From the NCBI GenBank assembly GCA_000611775.1, contig KK106984.1, forward strand, positions 2,452,580 through 2,516,579: DNA of 64,000 nt, read 5' to 3'. The notes beneath the pieces are model-generated. The model saw only the letters and a program-made list of their open reading frames with translations. It did no database searches and was not told the DNA's origin. Shown here in pieces: positions 12,212 to 24,446 of this stretch; within the stretch, counting starts at the first letter, position 1; every line of letters starts with the position of its first letter. Position numbers and translations under genes: made by a program. The stretch comes from Umbilicaria muhlenbergii (Eukaryota > Ascomycota > Lecanoromycetes > Umbilicariales > Umbilicariaceae).

Positions 12212-13417
12212 CCTGCCGTGCCTGCCAGCCTGCCGTGCCTGCTGTTTGCAGGGGTTGCCATAAGGCTGGGCAGAAGTCGCTTCGCAATCTCTTAGCGATC
12301 TCTCTTTTCCATCTGAGCCGTCCTCCCGTGCTCGAAACGACTTCACCACGCTGTAGCTCCCTTACTATTACGGAGTGATATATTGAGATGAGGCAGATAA
12401 TCTTCTGCCAGTAGGGCTAAAGCCCACCGGTGTTTCAGAGATGCGTATTCCTGACTTATGTAGCACTACTGCACCTTCCAAGGACATAGATTATCCAACG
12501 AGACATATCTACGTAGTGAGCGGGCCATGCCTGTGTAAGCCTTGCTATTGACGGGATATTGAACAGGGTGGCGTGTGGGTGGTAGAGCTCACGAGGTTGT
12601 TAGATCATTCACTTAATAGCAGCTTGAAGGCCTGATGAAACCCTCTTCAAGTGGCTACCTATTCACTGCGGGATCGTTCCCACCTATGCTGCGTTTACAC
12701 ACTGGAATTCTGGGGCCTGGAAATACAGTGCCTAGCATCTGATTGCACTGGCTGTTGACAGCTAATATTTCCCGTCGGCGTAGATAGTCAGATAAGTCGC
12801 AATCTCCAGCCGGGGCCCTCTTGACACTACAACAGCGGAAGCGATATATCTAAATCAGTGAAGTGGATGTTGTAGGCATCATGGCTTCTAACAGGTCTGC
12901 ATTGATCGGTCCTCCAAACCTGTCTTAACTGTTGACTGGTTGAGGGGATCCCCAGCTGAAGACGGCCACTTGTGTTGGCTTCAGGCATTTCGAAGCAGTG
13001 TCGCTTAGCGGCTACGGCGGAAGGCTAATGTGCGAGGACGAGTACCTTGCAGGGAAGGCGCGTCGGGATGGGCCTGAGGGCCACAACAAACAGACCCGCC
13101 CCAAGGCAAGCTGGGCCGGTATATGAGCATTAGAGCAGGTATCAGATGATGGTTATGATGTAGCATAGGGTACCGAACGTGCTGTTTTCCGATTGCCACA
13201 TGTATGAACAACGGACCTCGATGGACCTCGTACAAGATAAATCTATCGCTATCGATCCCGAGCCCGTGCTCCAATGGACTTTAGGTTCGGAAATAGAAAG
13301 ATCAACTGCCAAGACTCAGGCTCGCCAGGGGACCTCCAGGCCTTCGAGTATTGTTATGCTTGCTGAAAACACCAATTCGTCTTGTCAACACCCCCACCGC
13401 TGCATCCGGACCATACT
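12212..13417. other. Intergenic: ARL2 3' flank and upstream region of the gelsolin-like gene
   Basis: About 1.2 kb with no open frame that looks coding. Just after the ARL2 stop there is a small repeat of CCTGCCGTGC (12212-12241). No RNA gene was recognised. Confidence 0.5.
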
Positions 13418-16400
13418 ATGTCGCCTGTACCTGAGCCAGATGGCTCCGAGGACGTCAATGACTTCTTGCAACGCATCCGCGAACTCGGGGACAAAAGAGA
13501 CAAGGAAGACGAGGAGCGTACCAAGAAGCTCGAAGAGGAGATCCTGCAGGGCCGCAAAGAGAGGCAAGCTCGAAGAGCGGGTCAGTGCACCTTGCAGGAG
13601 GCCGTCGCCGTTGTTGAATCATGGTGGCGTGTTTGGCTGATTGCTGCGGAATATAGAACGCGCGAGATCACTATCCCCAACAAAAGAACCACCCTCGAAC
13701 ACAAGCACACCAGCTTCAATCAGATCGATTGCCGAGACCCCCACCAGCCAAAAGATGGTGCCGTCGACGCCCGACTTACCGCGACCTCCGCTGTCCCGCG
13801 ACGAAACGAGAGATGATGCCCTAAAACGCTTAAATGGTGCGCCATCAACAGCTCCGGGTGAGCAGCTGAAGGAAGCTATAATGTCACCGGATCTCGCACT
13901 ACTATCAGCGAGGCCGACACCTCTTTCAAAATCGTCCCCAAGCGCGGCAATGCCACTATCACGTACCCCTACGTTGTCGTGGCAGCAGCGTCCCACTTCC
14001 CGGGGTTCTACTGGGGCACGCACACGTCCATTGTCGATAGTGGCTACAGAAAACAACGCTTCCCGTTCTCCACGTGCCACACCAGAACCGACATACGCGA
14101 GTGATAAAGAGGTGTCACGAGACCAGATCACGCAAACACTAGATTCCAAGGATCCGTCATGGTTCAAGCAGACTGCAGATCGAGGGCAAGGCTCGGCAGC
14201 TTACAGGAGGAACCAAGGCGACTCCGTGCCGGATACTGCATCGATGACTGGGAGCATGCGCCTGCCCGGTATGTCAGGGGGCTCTGTAGCAAAGCCGGTG
14301 GATGAAATCGGCCCGCTTCCAGAGAGTGTGCGCTCAGTCTCTCCTTCCAGAGAAAGCTCGACACATGGGAGTGTCGCATGGAGTCAGAGATTCCCAAGCA
14401 CCACTTCCCTATCGTCGGCGAGTGGCATTGGGTCACCACTGCCAACACTGAGCTCTCAGAGGTTCGAGCCTCCGTCAGATATCACTTCCTCTCATGGAGA
14501 CGAGATGCCAACTTTCAGTCGACCAGTAGCAATGTCACCTTCGCAAGGGCGCGTGTCACCAGACCGAATGGAACGGCCTTCTTCACCTACGAAAGGCTTG
14601 GGAGGCTTCGTCCAAAGTGCGATGCTAAAGCGCTCTGACAGTGTCAACAAGAGATGGAGTGCGCAAGCAAGCCCCGGCTTGAGCAGAGGCAATTCGGTCG
14701 CAAGCAACCGGAGTGGGTATGGACCCTCAGACCTTGGTCTGGTCGGATGGAGTCCACCAAAAGAACCACGGCCCAGCAGTCTCAGCCGTGATAACTCACC
14801 TGTGCCCGGCTCACGACCAGGTTCAAGTCATAGTCACGCTACCGTTACCCAGAATGCCAAGGACATGGAAAGACCTGGAACGTCAGGCTCGACCACCAGC
14901 AGTAAAGTAGATTCTCCAGGTCAGGGCAATTTCATCAAACCAGCAATTCCGCATCACAATCGAGCGCAGACTGTCGGTCATTTGCCAGATGAAAGTCACA
15001 AAGACCTTGCTACTGAAAGGAGTACACCATCGAGTCCTAGTAAGACGATGGACCAGAAAAGGTGGAGCCCAACGAAAGCCAGCTGGCTGGAAAGTGCTAT
15101 CAACAAGCCCGATTCCCCTAAGCCCAAAGTCCCCCCGCCCCAGCAGCCCAGCTGGATGGCAGAGATTAATAGAGCCAAGCAGCAACGAGGAAGTGTGGAT
15201 CTGGGAAAGCCCGCAAACTTCAAAGAGGTAACTCCGGCCAGTCTTATGCGCTCGCCGCCAGTGGGTCCTTCCATCAAATCTCCAACTGTTGGCGGGCTTC
15301 CGAACGAGTTTTCCCCAGACATAGGTCTGAACACGAAGGAAAACGATGCCAGCACCTTCGTGAAGAGCCAGGGCTTACCAGCAAAAAGCAAACCTAACGT
15401 CAAAGGCTCCGACCTTTCGATACCCTTAGCATCCTTAGGAGACACTGACAACCCGGACCACAATGAGGGGAAGAACGAAGCAGCTGGACCTGCTGAACCT
15501 GGACCATCAAGTCCGCAAGCCAATGATTCGGAGCTCACACCAAACAAGAAGTCTACGTTACCGGCCAAAGTAAAACCGGAGACACCCCCGAAAAAGGATT
15601 TTCGGTCCACACTGAAGCCACGACAGGTATCTGGAGGTGACAAAACCAGTACTGAGCCTGAATTCAAGAGCGTCTTCGGCAAGCTTAAACGGACACAAAC
15701 ACGGAACTACGTAGCTCCCGATGAGCTCAAGAATAATATACTTAGAGGCAAGGCAGGACTTGTTATCACTGAGGGCCCAAAGAAGCCAGAACGGAAAGAC
15801 GAGCTGAAGGAGAGCCTCCTCAAGCAGAAGGACGCAATGAAGGCAGGTCTCTCTGGAATGACGAGGAAGACCAGCAGTAATAGTGTTACAAAAGAACACG
15901 ATCCGCCGATACCAGAAGCGATTGCTAAAAGGAACGGCTTGACAAGATCCGAGAGCACCCTTAGTAACACTATCTCAGATACCGACAAAGGGGCGACGAC
16001 TCCAGAAGCCATCTCCAGACAACAAAGCTTGAAATCTAAACCGAAGCCTTTTCCACCAGACAAACAACCTGGCGCACTTGATGATAGAATGCCCAAAGAG
16101 CCCGCTGGTAACGGTAAGCTTGCGGATCGATTCAACCCCGCATTGATCGGAATCCTTGCGAGAGGACCTTCGCCAATGGCAGGCAACAATGGGACAACGC
16201 GGTCAAAGCCTCCACAAGCGTTGTTCGATGACAACGTACCTGTCGCCTCGAAGGACGAACCTAACGGAGCGCAACTAACTCATATGACAAAGTCAAGAGC
16301 CAGGGGTCCTAAACGACGACTGCCGACGGTCGTTAAGACTGACACTCCACTTGAGACTGCTGTCACACCAGTGGAGCCAGATCCAGTCGTCTCGTTGCCA

Positions 16401-18650
16401 AAGACCAAGGCCGGAGAGGTCACCCAAGCAACTCCTCTGCGCTCTTCGTCTGAGGTTCCTGCTAGAGGGGCAATTCGGCCCCTTGCCAACATCATCAACA
16501 ACAATAACAAAACCCCTCCACCGCTTTCTCCGCGCAAGCCAAGTACTTCGATCAAATCGTTTGACATGAGCGATGTTCATGATGTGTCGCCAAAGGTCTC
16601 CCAGCCTAGGCTCTCGCAACGGAAGCCAAGCACTTCGGTAAAGCTCTTCGAGAAGGGGGATGTTGAGGAGACGCCATCGACATTGTTACAGTCTAGGTCT
16701 GTTGAGGCCACCCCAGCAAAAACGCAGACATCTCCCTCATTCAAGCGGAAGCAGTCGTTGATCTCAAAGGAAGACATTCCCAACAAAGCTTCAATATCCT
16801 CCCCTCAACCGGTTTATACTCCGCATGCAAAGCGTCTCCCAATCAACCAAGGTCAAGAAATTACAATTTCCCCGTCCGTAACTCAGCAACACTTAAACGA
16901 ACAGTCAACAGAAGTCGTCGAGCCCGAGATATCTGTAAAGGATGCCGCTGCTATATGGGGGCGGTCATCGTCGTATTCGTCCTCATTGCCTCAACGAGCA
17001 AAATCTCCAATCCAATTTCCAAGCAAGAAAGATGAGGAGTTGGCGATGCATGAAGCTGGACTCAACCGCTTCGACCTGCAGGAACCTATTGGACTAGGAT
17101 TGCGACCTGTTCCTGTGGAGGTGAAGACATCAGCACCATTGGACCGCAACCTGCCATCTCCACCCATGAGATCTCCAAAGTCACCTCCAATGCCGCCAAA
17201 GAAACCCGACTCAATTACCAACAGGATAGTTTCAAATGGATCATTGACACATCGACTGAAAGCTTCAGACCTGCCTGCTGCCCAAAATCCTGAAGCTGCC
17301 TTACACTTTTCCACCTTTTTCGATTCGATTCCCAGCTCTCATCCTAAGGTCTCCATCGACACCCATGCCGTTCTCACCTCACACGCCACCACAAAACACG
17401 TTGACGGCACGGGCAAGATCAAAACGCTACGCAAGCAGATCTGGGAACTTACCAGCTCCGGCAAGAAGTTAGCTGTTCCATCCCAGCAAGAACACATTCT
17501 CTTTGAAGAAAGCATGTATCTCTGCACGCACGTCTTTGGCCATTCAGTCACGGGAATCAGAACAACCGAGGTATATCTTTGGTGCGGTGACGGAGTCGCT
17601 ACGTCTGCAATTGAGGACGCGCAGCTATTCGCAAGAAAGGCTGCCAAGGAGAGTGGAGGTACGCTCATTGTCATCAAGCAGGGAAAGGAGACCGCGAACT
17701 TCTTCCAGGCGCTGGGAGGGATCGTCATCATCAGACGCGGGTCCAGCAGTCGGGGCTCCGATTCCGACACCTCTTCCTCTTCCTCGAGTAATGCCACCTA
17801 CATGCTCTGCGGACGGCAACATGTCGGACAGATCGCTTTCGACGAGGTGGACTTTAGCCCGCAGAGTCTGTGCAGCGCCTTTCCGTACATCATTTCCGCG
17901 AGTTTCGGGAAACTGTACCTGTGGAAAGGACGGGGCAGTGGAGCGGACGAATTGGGATGTGCGAGGTTGATCGGAATGGATCTAGGGCTTACGGGTGAGA
18001 TTGAGGAGGAGGAGGAGGGCTACGAGGACGACGCCTTTTGGGACGTCTTCCCCGGTGCGTGGAGAGATGTGAGGAGGGTGTCGGATAAGGACTACTGGAG
18101 GCTGAAACCGAGTTGTGAGAAGTATGCTCCGAGGCTGTTTAGCGTTGAGCATGAAGTCCGGCCGAAGTCGAGCTCGGGCTTCAAGTGGGGACGGAGGGGC
18201 AGTGCGCCGGCTGATGATGGGACCGCGACGGCGCAGATTAGGGAAGTGGCGCCGTTTGGACAGGCGGATTTGGCCAAGGAAAGTATCTTCGTGCTTGATA
18301 CCTTTTTCGAGATCTTTGTGTAAGTCTTCTTCGCCATCCCGTGTAGTCGAAAGCCGACTTACTTGGTGTTCCCTCCTAGTATTCTCACCCCCAGCGCTCG
18401 CTCGCTCCCGTCTCCCTTCCTCACCTCCCTCCTCTTTGCCCAAGAATACGGAATCCTGTCCGCGTCGCTGGAAGATCGACCTTTCGTCCCGGTCAGCTCG
18501 GTAGTGCTTCCGGCGCAAGATGGTGGCCCGGTACCTAGGGATCTTAAGGCTGTCTTCCGGAAGTGGGATGAGAGGCTGGAAGTTCTGGGGGAGAAGGGAG
18601 GATGTAGGGTTTTGCCATTGAGTGCGGCGTTGGAAGCTATGAGGAGATAA
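13418..18650 (+). CDS. Giant disordered protein with C-terminal gelsolin-like domains (fungal DUF4045/villin-like)
   Basis: Exons 13418-13580, 13657-18319 and 18380-18650 give 1,698 residues. The start is a short acidic helix or coiled coil (residues about 10-52, Glu/Lys/Arg-rich). About 1,250 residues of Ser/Pro/Lys-rich disorder follow, with many SP/TP sites and short repeats such as SPRKPSTSIKSFD and SQRKPSTSVKLFE. The last 350 residues carry gelsolin-like folds, for example HVFGHSVTGIRTTEVYLWCGDG, AKESGGTLIVIKQGKE and SASFGKLYLWKGRGS. Filamentous fungi have such a protein combining a DUF4045 region with gelsolin repeats; a role in actin is inferred from the domain only. The exon 2-3 junction falls in a conserved gelsolin strand (FFEIFVILTPSARS), supporting the splice. 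Confidence 0.85.
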
Positions 18651-19169
18651 GACGGGGAATGTGTATTTGGATTTGGAATACGGAACTAGGGGATACGTGT
18701 ACGAAAACCATGATATTAGGGCAATAAGAAAGGGTGCGGGGCTGGTGTTCTACGGCTTCGTGTACATAGCTAGGGTTCTGCCGGGGCTGGGCTCTTGGGT
18801 TGGTGCTCGGGGACCTTGTACCATACGGATACCGGTAATCAGGGTAGCCGACAAATGCCTGACTTGGAAATCTAATGTGCATTTTTCAAGCTGTCTGCTT
18901 GTGGAGAAGTCACCCCTGAGAGGAAACAATATTCAAGTAGCTTAATTGCTCGAAAATCTATGGCCAACTCCTCTTTGTGATCCCCTGCCCATGTGTTCAA
19001 TTCGAAGCGCATCTACAAACACTGCTAATGCTGGTAGAACAGATCGGAAGTGGATACTCGTGTGTCAAATGTACTTCTCGAACGACATATGGTACACATC
19101 TTTAACCTGATAACAATAATCCGGTCCTGTAACGCCGACGCTATGGTACTCATGGTAAATTGCCCTGGT
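18651..19169. other. Convergent intergenic spacer
   Basis: Shared 3' flank of the gelsolin-like gene and SEC63. I see no gene, RNA or notable repeat. Confidence 0.5.
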
Positions 19170-21563
19170 TCATTCCTCATCTGTATCGGTATCGGTATCG
19201 GTTTCGCTGGTGTCTTCCACTTCGCCTTCAGTATCGCTCTCGTCGTCGCTCTCCTCAACAGCTTTCTTTGATTTCCTCTTCGGCGGAGGCCCTGTCAAGC
19301 CGCCCGTCTTCAACGCGTTCATCTGTCCCGCTAACGAATCTAGAGAAAGGTCAGCTGCCTAGTCAGGCCGTAGAACGGGGTTGTTACTCGCCTTCTTCAG
19401 GCTCACTGATTTCGTCCTCGTCGTTCATCTCTACCGCTTTCGCGATATCCTCGACATTCAGGGTGACCCCCATTTTAGTGTCCATGCCGATGTAGCTGTC
19501 GCAGACGAGGTGCATCACAAACTGAAATTGTCCCACCTGCGGCGGAGCTTGGAACTGCATCTTGAACGTCTGCATATTGAACGTAGGCTTTCCAGAGTTG
19601 TCGAAGAGAGGTTTTTCAAACGTTGTAAAAGTGAAGGGAGGGACAGCAACTTTTCCCTGTTTGCTGTCGGCGAGGAAGACGTACCACCGAGGCGAGTGGT
19701 CGCGTGCGAGATATGGAGCGTGCGCTAGAGGTGGTTGTACGCCTTTCTCATTGGAGCTGGAGGAGGCTTCTTCACCGTCCATGGGCTTGACTTTCTTGTT
19801 CTTCGCTGGCTTGCGGCCAAGTAAAGCATCAAGATCCTCTTCATCCGGATCGATATCTTCGAGGTCCAGCTCATTAACCTCTGGTACATTGGCCGTACCA
19901 GGCGGTACAAAGCGTGCTTTGATGACAAACTGTACAAGACTCCCTGGCGTGATGGACCGCTCTCCCATGACCTTAAAAAAGGCCTTCTCTACCTTCAAAA
20001 GAGGTATTTGCCTTGCAACTGATACAACGGTCTGATACTGGCTAGCCGTCAGTCCCCCTGGTTGTTCTGTCACAAGCCGCCGTCTCTTCTCTTCCGGTAT
20101 CTGCATGAATTGTTGAATGGTCATATGGTCCCTAGATTGCCCTTCTATCGAACGAGCCAAGGACGAGGTAATATAAGGTAGCTGAAGGAGAGGGGATGCC
20201 TGTGGAGGGATTGCTTGGATAAGGCTTTGTGACGTATGATAGGATGAAAGGACTGGAAGGGTATTGCCATAAGCGAGAGTAATCGCTACGAACGCTTCGT
20301 TCAAGGCCAGGGCAAGGGCTGCGATCTCGTATTTCTCTGCAGGCATATCAGCACATTTGTTACCTACAAAGCACAGTACGACCGTATACCATCATCCAAC
20401 GTTGAATCATCCAACCTTACACGGCCGAGGTAAGCCCACAGTAGAGCTAGTGTTTTTCGCCTTGTACCCTCCAAATCTTGAAGCTTCTCTCTGTCTTTGA
20501 GCGTTAATCCTGCAGTGCTTGGTCCGGTCTCTCCATCCGCAAGGATACTCTGTTCGATCTTTCCCATTCCGGAGTCTACCTTGCTCCCCTTCAAAACAGC
20601 CTTGTATTCCTCGCCACTGCTCAAAGCGCTAACAACGCCGCCCTCCGTTAGATCTTCCTTGTATTCTCGGAACAGATTGCCCGCAGTTGCTACCAGAACT
20701 CTCTCTTTGGTGACTCTTTGTGTTCCGTACCACCATTTGCCAACAATGTATGGAAGCAAAACACCAAGGAGTAGTCCGTAGACTAATAAGACATATTTCC
20801 CATTTCCCTCTGTCACAATGAACTTTGGTAGCGCAATGCCGATGCTAAAGCTCTGTTTCCCGTCTGGATGTCCATATTGAATGTAGTTATTTCGCACCTC
20901 TTCATCCGTCAAAGCTTTGTATGCTTTGGTGAGTTCGACGTAGTACTCGTTGGCCGATTCAATGGTCTGGTTTTTCGATTCGTCCAACTTCACCTTATCA
21001 GGATGGTACTGGATTGTAAGGCGTCGGAAGCGAGACTTGATTTCCCTCTCGTTGGCAGACTAGCAGTATATATAATCAGTAGCTACTTCCCCCGGGCTAG
21101 GCAAGGTTAGACAGTACCCTCGATATGTCCAATATGTCGTATGGGTCCCATATCTTTGGCGTCGATCTCGCAGTCACCATCATCAGGTACACCATCCACC
21201 CCATCACTAACCAGCCCACTGCGGCTGTAATGATCCTCTTGAGCCTTCTTTCCCGCCGCCATTGCTTCCTCTTCTGCCCCTGGATGAGATCTTCATCTCG
21301 TGGTCGAAAGTCGGACTTTATGCGCGGCGCGGTACTCTCGAGTTCTGGAACAGAATTAATACCGTTGACCTCTCAGATTGCGAGGCAGTGGGGTCGACCT
21401 TTGCTTGCTTTGAGGAGTGTGTATGTCAAAGGCAGCGTGACCAAGCCCGTGACAGTAAGAATGAAGTAGGGGAAGAATTGTCCCTGGCCAGTAAGCAGCT
21501 GTGCAGTAGGCTTGGACCGGCGGAACTGCCAACCTGTTCATCATAATTGTAGTCTGTCGACAT
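19170..21563 (-). CDS. SEC63: Sec63, J-domain subunit of the ER translocon
   Basis: Six exons on the minus strand: 21563-21534, 21483-21399, 21344-21118, 21059-20390, 20336-19392 and 19339-19170, for 708 residues. The order of parts is that of Sec63: MSTDYNYDEQGQFFPYF start and TM1, a second TM after IKSDFR (VGWLVMGWMVYLMM), a J domain with YHPDK near residue 132, a third TM (YVLLVYGLLLGVLLPYIVG), the Brl domain, and an acidic Asp/Glu/Thr tail. It works in the ER membrane with Sec61 and recruits BiP for post-translational import. The last intron (19340-19391) uses a GC donor (AAG^GCGAGT): only this border yields the EPEED-SLAGQMNALKTGG continuation, while the nearby GT donor gives a frame lacking the acidic tail. 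Intron 2 has the weak donor GTCGAC. Confidence 0.93.
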
Positions 21564-22114
21564 CTTGAAGCGCGCGCTTCATTGACGGTCTCCTACACCA
21601 CCGTGGCCCTTGCCCCCCTAGTGATCACGGGTGTTACCTTGTGGAGCACCTCAATACAAGTGGTGTCGCGGGGAGGCGGTATGGGCAAAGGTCGCAAGTC
21701 TATTGAAAGCGCATTGCACGAACGTTGCTAGACGAGGAGAAGACTTGCTGACCGGCAGACTCTGAGGAGCTCGAAGAACACAAGGGCCACCTTCCAAGGG
21801 CGCCGAGGACACCGTCGCATTTCGCGAATAATTTACTCAGCCTTACAGCTTGGGGATCCAGCCATACCGTCTATAGATTAGCGGCCGGCTAGTAGCGGCT
21901 ACGAATGGTCCACGCTTTGTTGATTCGGTCCCGCTCTCGTGGAGAGAGATGGGGGGAGCGGGGGGGTTGCCCGAGAGCGAATGGCCTCGATGTCAACCTG
22001 TACTTTGTCTCACAGCTAACCTCTCTGAAGCGAACAGACAACTCTCGTAGACCTCAAACCTTGTACTCGACTGCCACCCCTGCATCCAAAGCCAATTGTG
22101 TGTAGGGCAACACC
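21564..22114. other. Intergenic between SEC63 and the oxidoreductase relic
   Basis: The divergent upstream region of SEC63. It contains a purine-rich G run near 21948-21967. No trace of the missing Rossmann-fold half of the neighbouring relic was recognised here. Confidence 0.45.
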
Positions 22115-22713
22115 ATGGCATCGAAGCAGTTGCGGGTGGGCGTAATCGAGTGACGCCGGAGCGAAGTGACTATTGCCGCTTCCTGGGCAATTTAGGAAGT
22201 CATGATCTGAGCTTGATGCGAGAAGGTCTGGGTGGTCTCCCGGAATCAGTCCAGGCCGTGTCTGTGAACAAGCCTTTCTACACTGCCATGTTCAACTACC
22301 GCAACAATTCTGGAAAGCCATACTCAGTCACATATGAGAGCGGCATCGACCAAGTTCCCAGGTTTGATGCCCATCTAGCAGTGTATGGCGAGGAGAAATC
22401 GGTGTCGATACGGTACAACACACCGTACGTCAAGGGACTTCCCATCGTCGTGGAGGTTGACGAGCTGAACGAGAATGGCGAGCGGACGCACAGGAAAGTG
22501 CAAACCAGTTTTGAGGATGCCTATACTGCTGAACTGAGGGAGTTGTATGAGTGCCTTGTTCATGGCAAGCCGATCAAGACGAGCGTGGCCGATGCGATGG
22601 AGGACCTGACGTTATTCGATATGATGCATAGGCAATACAATGCTCAATTAGCGGATGTAAGACCATCAGAGAGGGTGCGCCAGACAAAGTCTCGGTCCGG
22701 TTCGTTGCATTAA
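22115..22713 (+). pseudogene. Gfo/Idh/MocA-family oxidoreductase relic lacking its NAD-binding domain
   Basis: At 22115 a good start reads MASKQLRVGVIE then stop (22151-22153); MASKQLRVGVI is the usual beginning of the Rossmann fold just before its GxGxxG loop. About 30 bp later, in another frame, comes the C-terminal half of the family (22180-22713): FLGNLGSHDLSLMRE, then the C-terminal alpha/beta domain with YESGIDQVPRFDAHLAVYG and YTAELRELYECL. About 200 residues between the two parts, holding the dinucleotide site and the catalytic Lys motif, are absent. No splice pair joins the two parts in frame. The simplest reading is an internal deletion that killed the gene. A product from the in-frame ATG at 22216 could exist but could not bind NAD(P). 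Confidence 0.75.
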
Positions 22714-22997
22714 CTACTAGCATTTGCCCATTAAATACCATTTATCCGAGGAACAACATACGGAAGGAGGAGAATTTGCTAAAGGAGCAAGATCCAGAAT
22801 TGACCACAGCGACTACCTAGGGCTTTCATGGCTACGGCTCACATGAGGAAGCTCATCAAGGTAATCACGGCATTCAGACGTGAGCAGCGGTTGATTGTAC
22901 ATTCTCCATTGAGCTTCACAGCTATACAGAGCTCACGGACAGTGATGAGGTCCTTTGGAAGCCCTTAGCTGCGCTTATAGGATATGCAAAGCAGTCT

Positions 22998-24446
22998 TCA
23001 AGCTCCTAGGAGTACAAAATAACCAGACATCAAAGCGTCTTCCTCGACCTTGATCGTTGCCTTATCTTGCGCTTCCAGTTTGCCATCCTTGGTTTTGGTA
23101 CTTGCGAGACGTTCCGTTCCTTTCGCTGCTTTCTTCTGCTTGGAGGTTGGTGGTTTTCTTGCTGCGCTCCCAACACTGCTGCCCTCGCCTACCTCGGTCT
23201 TGACTATCTTGGCTGCTTCCGAGAAGCCATACAATCCGCGAACGATTGTCGCACTCCGAGGAGCCCCAATTTTCTGCGGAACCCATCGATGGTGCGTGTC
23301 CACCTTCAAGTTCATCAAGCTTGCTACTACGGTATCGTAGTTGCAAGCTTGTAATGTCGCCTTCGCTTTGCGAGTTTCGATAACGAATGCTGCTGCTTCC
23401 TCTTTGGAAAAGTACTCCAGATCGACATCTGCTGAGCTGTTATGATGCTCAGGGTTCGAGCAACCTAACACGATTGTTAGTGCATATAAGTCACGATATG
23501 GTAGATCTGTCTGACATTTATGAGCCTTATCACGCCTGTGCAATCCGATGAGATGGGCGTGGACTTGTAGGGCGCAAATCTGGATCCTCTGACCGATTGG
23601 AAAGTTCCAGGTATCCCACGTCTCGGAAATATCTTTAACTCGCTCTAAGCGCGATGGAGGGCGAGGCATTCGATGGCTGCATCATCCCAGAAAGGTAGAT
23701 CCGTAACGAAAGGGCAAGCCCTATGATTCCAGATAAGTCCCCAGTCTCGATCGGTGATTTGGACTACGTTCGTGTCAGTATAGGGATGACAAAAACCATC
23801 AAGTGTACTCTATACTTTGTAGTTTCTCGTATGCAATGACCCTAACAATCTCTCCAGTACTCACATTCACAAAGTCATGTGCTTCTTCGTCTTTGTTGTG
23901 CACCCAGTTGACGAGCTCGTACCACTCAGGCATCTTGGCATCTGCAGAAGATCCGATAAGCTTGCGTGGGCCGGTCAGCATCGCATCGAGAATTTGGCTA
24001 TTTGTCTTTGCTTCCTCTTTCAACCCATTCTGGGATGACAATGAACGCTCTCCAGCCAACATGCGCTCGTAACGCCGAGGAATGCGCTCCTTGAAGCCAG
24101 AGGGCACCATAAGCTCATGTGCCATCTCAGGATGCACCTTGAGATACTCCCCGACTACAGCCACACAACTGCATTAGAAGAGAGCAGAGCGTAGATGGAA
24201 GAGAGCAAAGTTACGGGTTTTGTTACGTTGCGAGAGGTACTTGATTTCCTCACCTGGCGAAACACGCATGCACTGGGAGTTATCATCCACCACATTGTTC
24301 CAGGCATCCTTGCGTAGTTCGAGAAAACCTGGTATACTGATTGGAGCAGACATGCCAGGATCAATTCGTCCTGGTGGAAGAAAGGCCTGCGGATCGAATG
24401 ACGGTAATGCCGATGAAGATGTATTTCCGCAGAGCGAGGAGATCAT
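22998..24446 (-). CDS. Unrecognised protein gene, apparently frameshifted (possible pseudogene)
   Basis: Exons on the minus strand: 24446-24215, 24154-23816 and 23763 onward. The first part reads MISSLCGNTSSS to EKLQIQITDRDWGLIWNH, then PFWDDAAIECLALHRA and a stop at 23647-23645. At that point a second frame opens and stays open (RLERVKDISETWDTWNFPIG), with a probable intron 23465-23533 (branch CACTAAC), down to 22998. One base added at the TT run of GCTTAG would join both parts as ALHRALERVKD, so a 1-nt deletion or an assembly error is likely. The alternative is two genes, the second starting at ATG 23669. The tail is Lys/Ala-rich and basic with a possible sumoylation motif (IKVEE). I recognise no domain. 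Confidence 0.5.

Noticed and set aside
19170-19230. GATACC tandem repeat near the SEC63 3' end
   Set aside because: It encodes the alternating Thr-Asp residues of the conserved acidic tail, so it is coding and not a separate repeat element.
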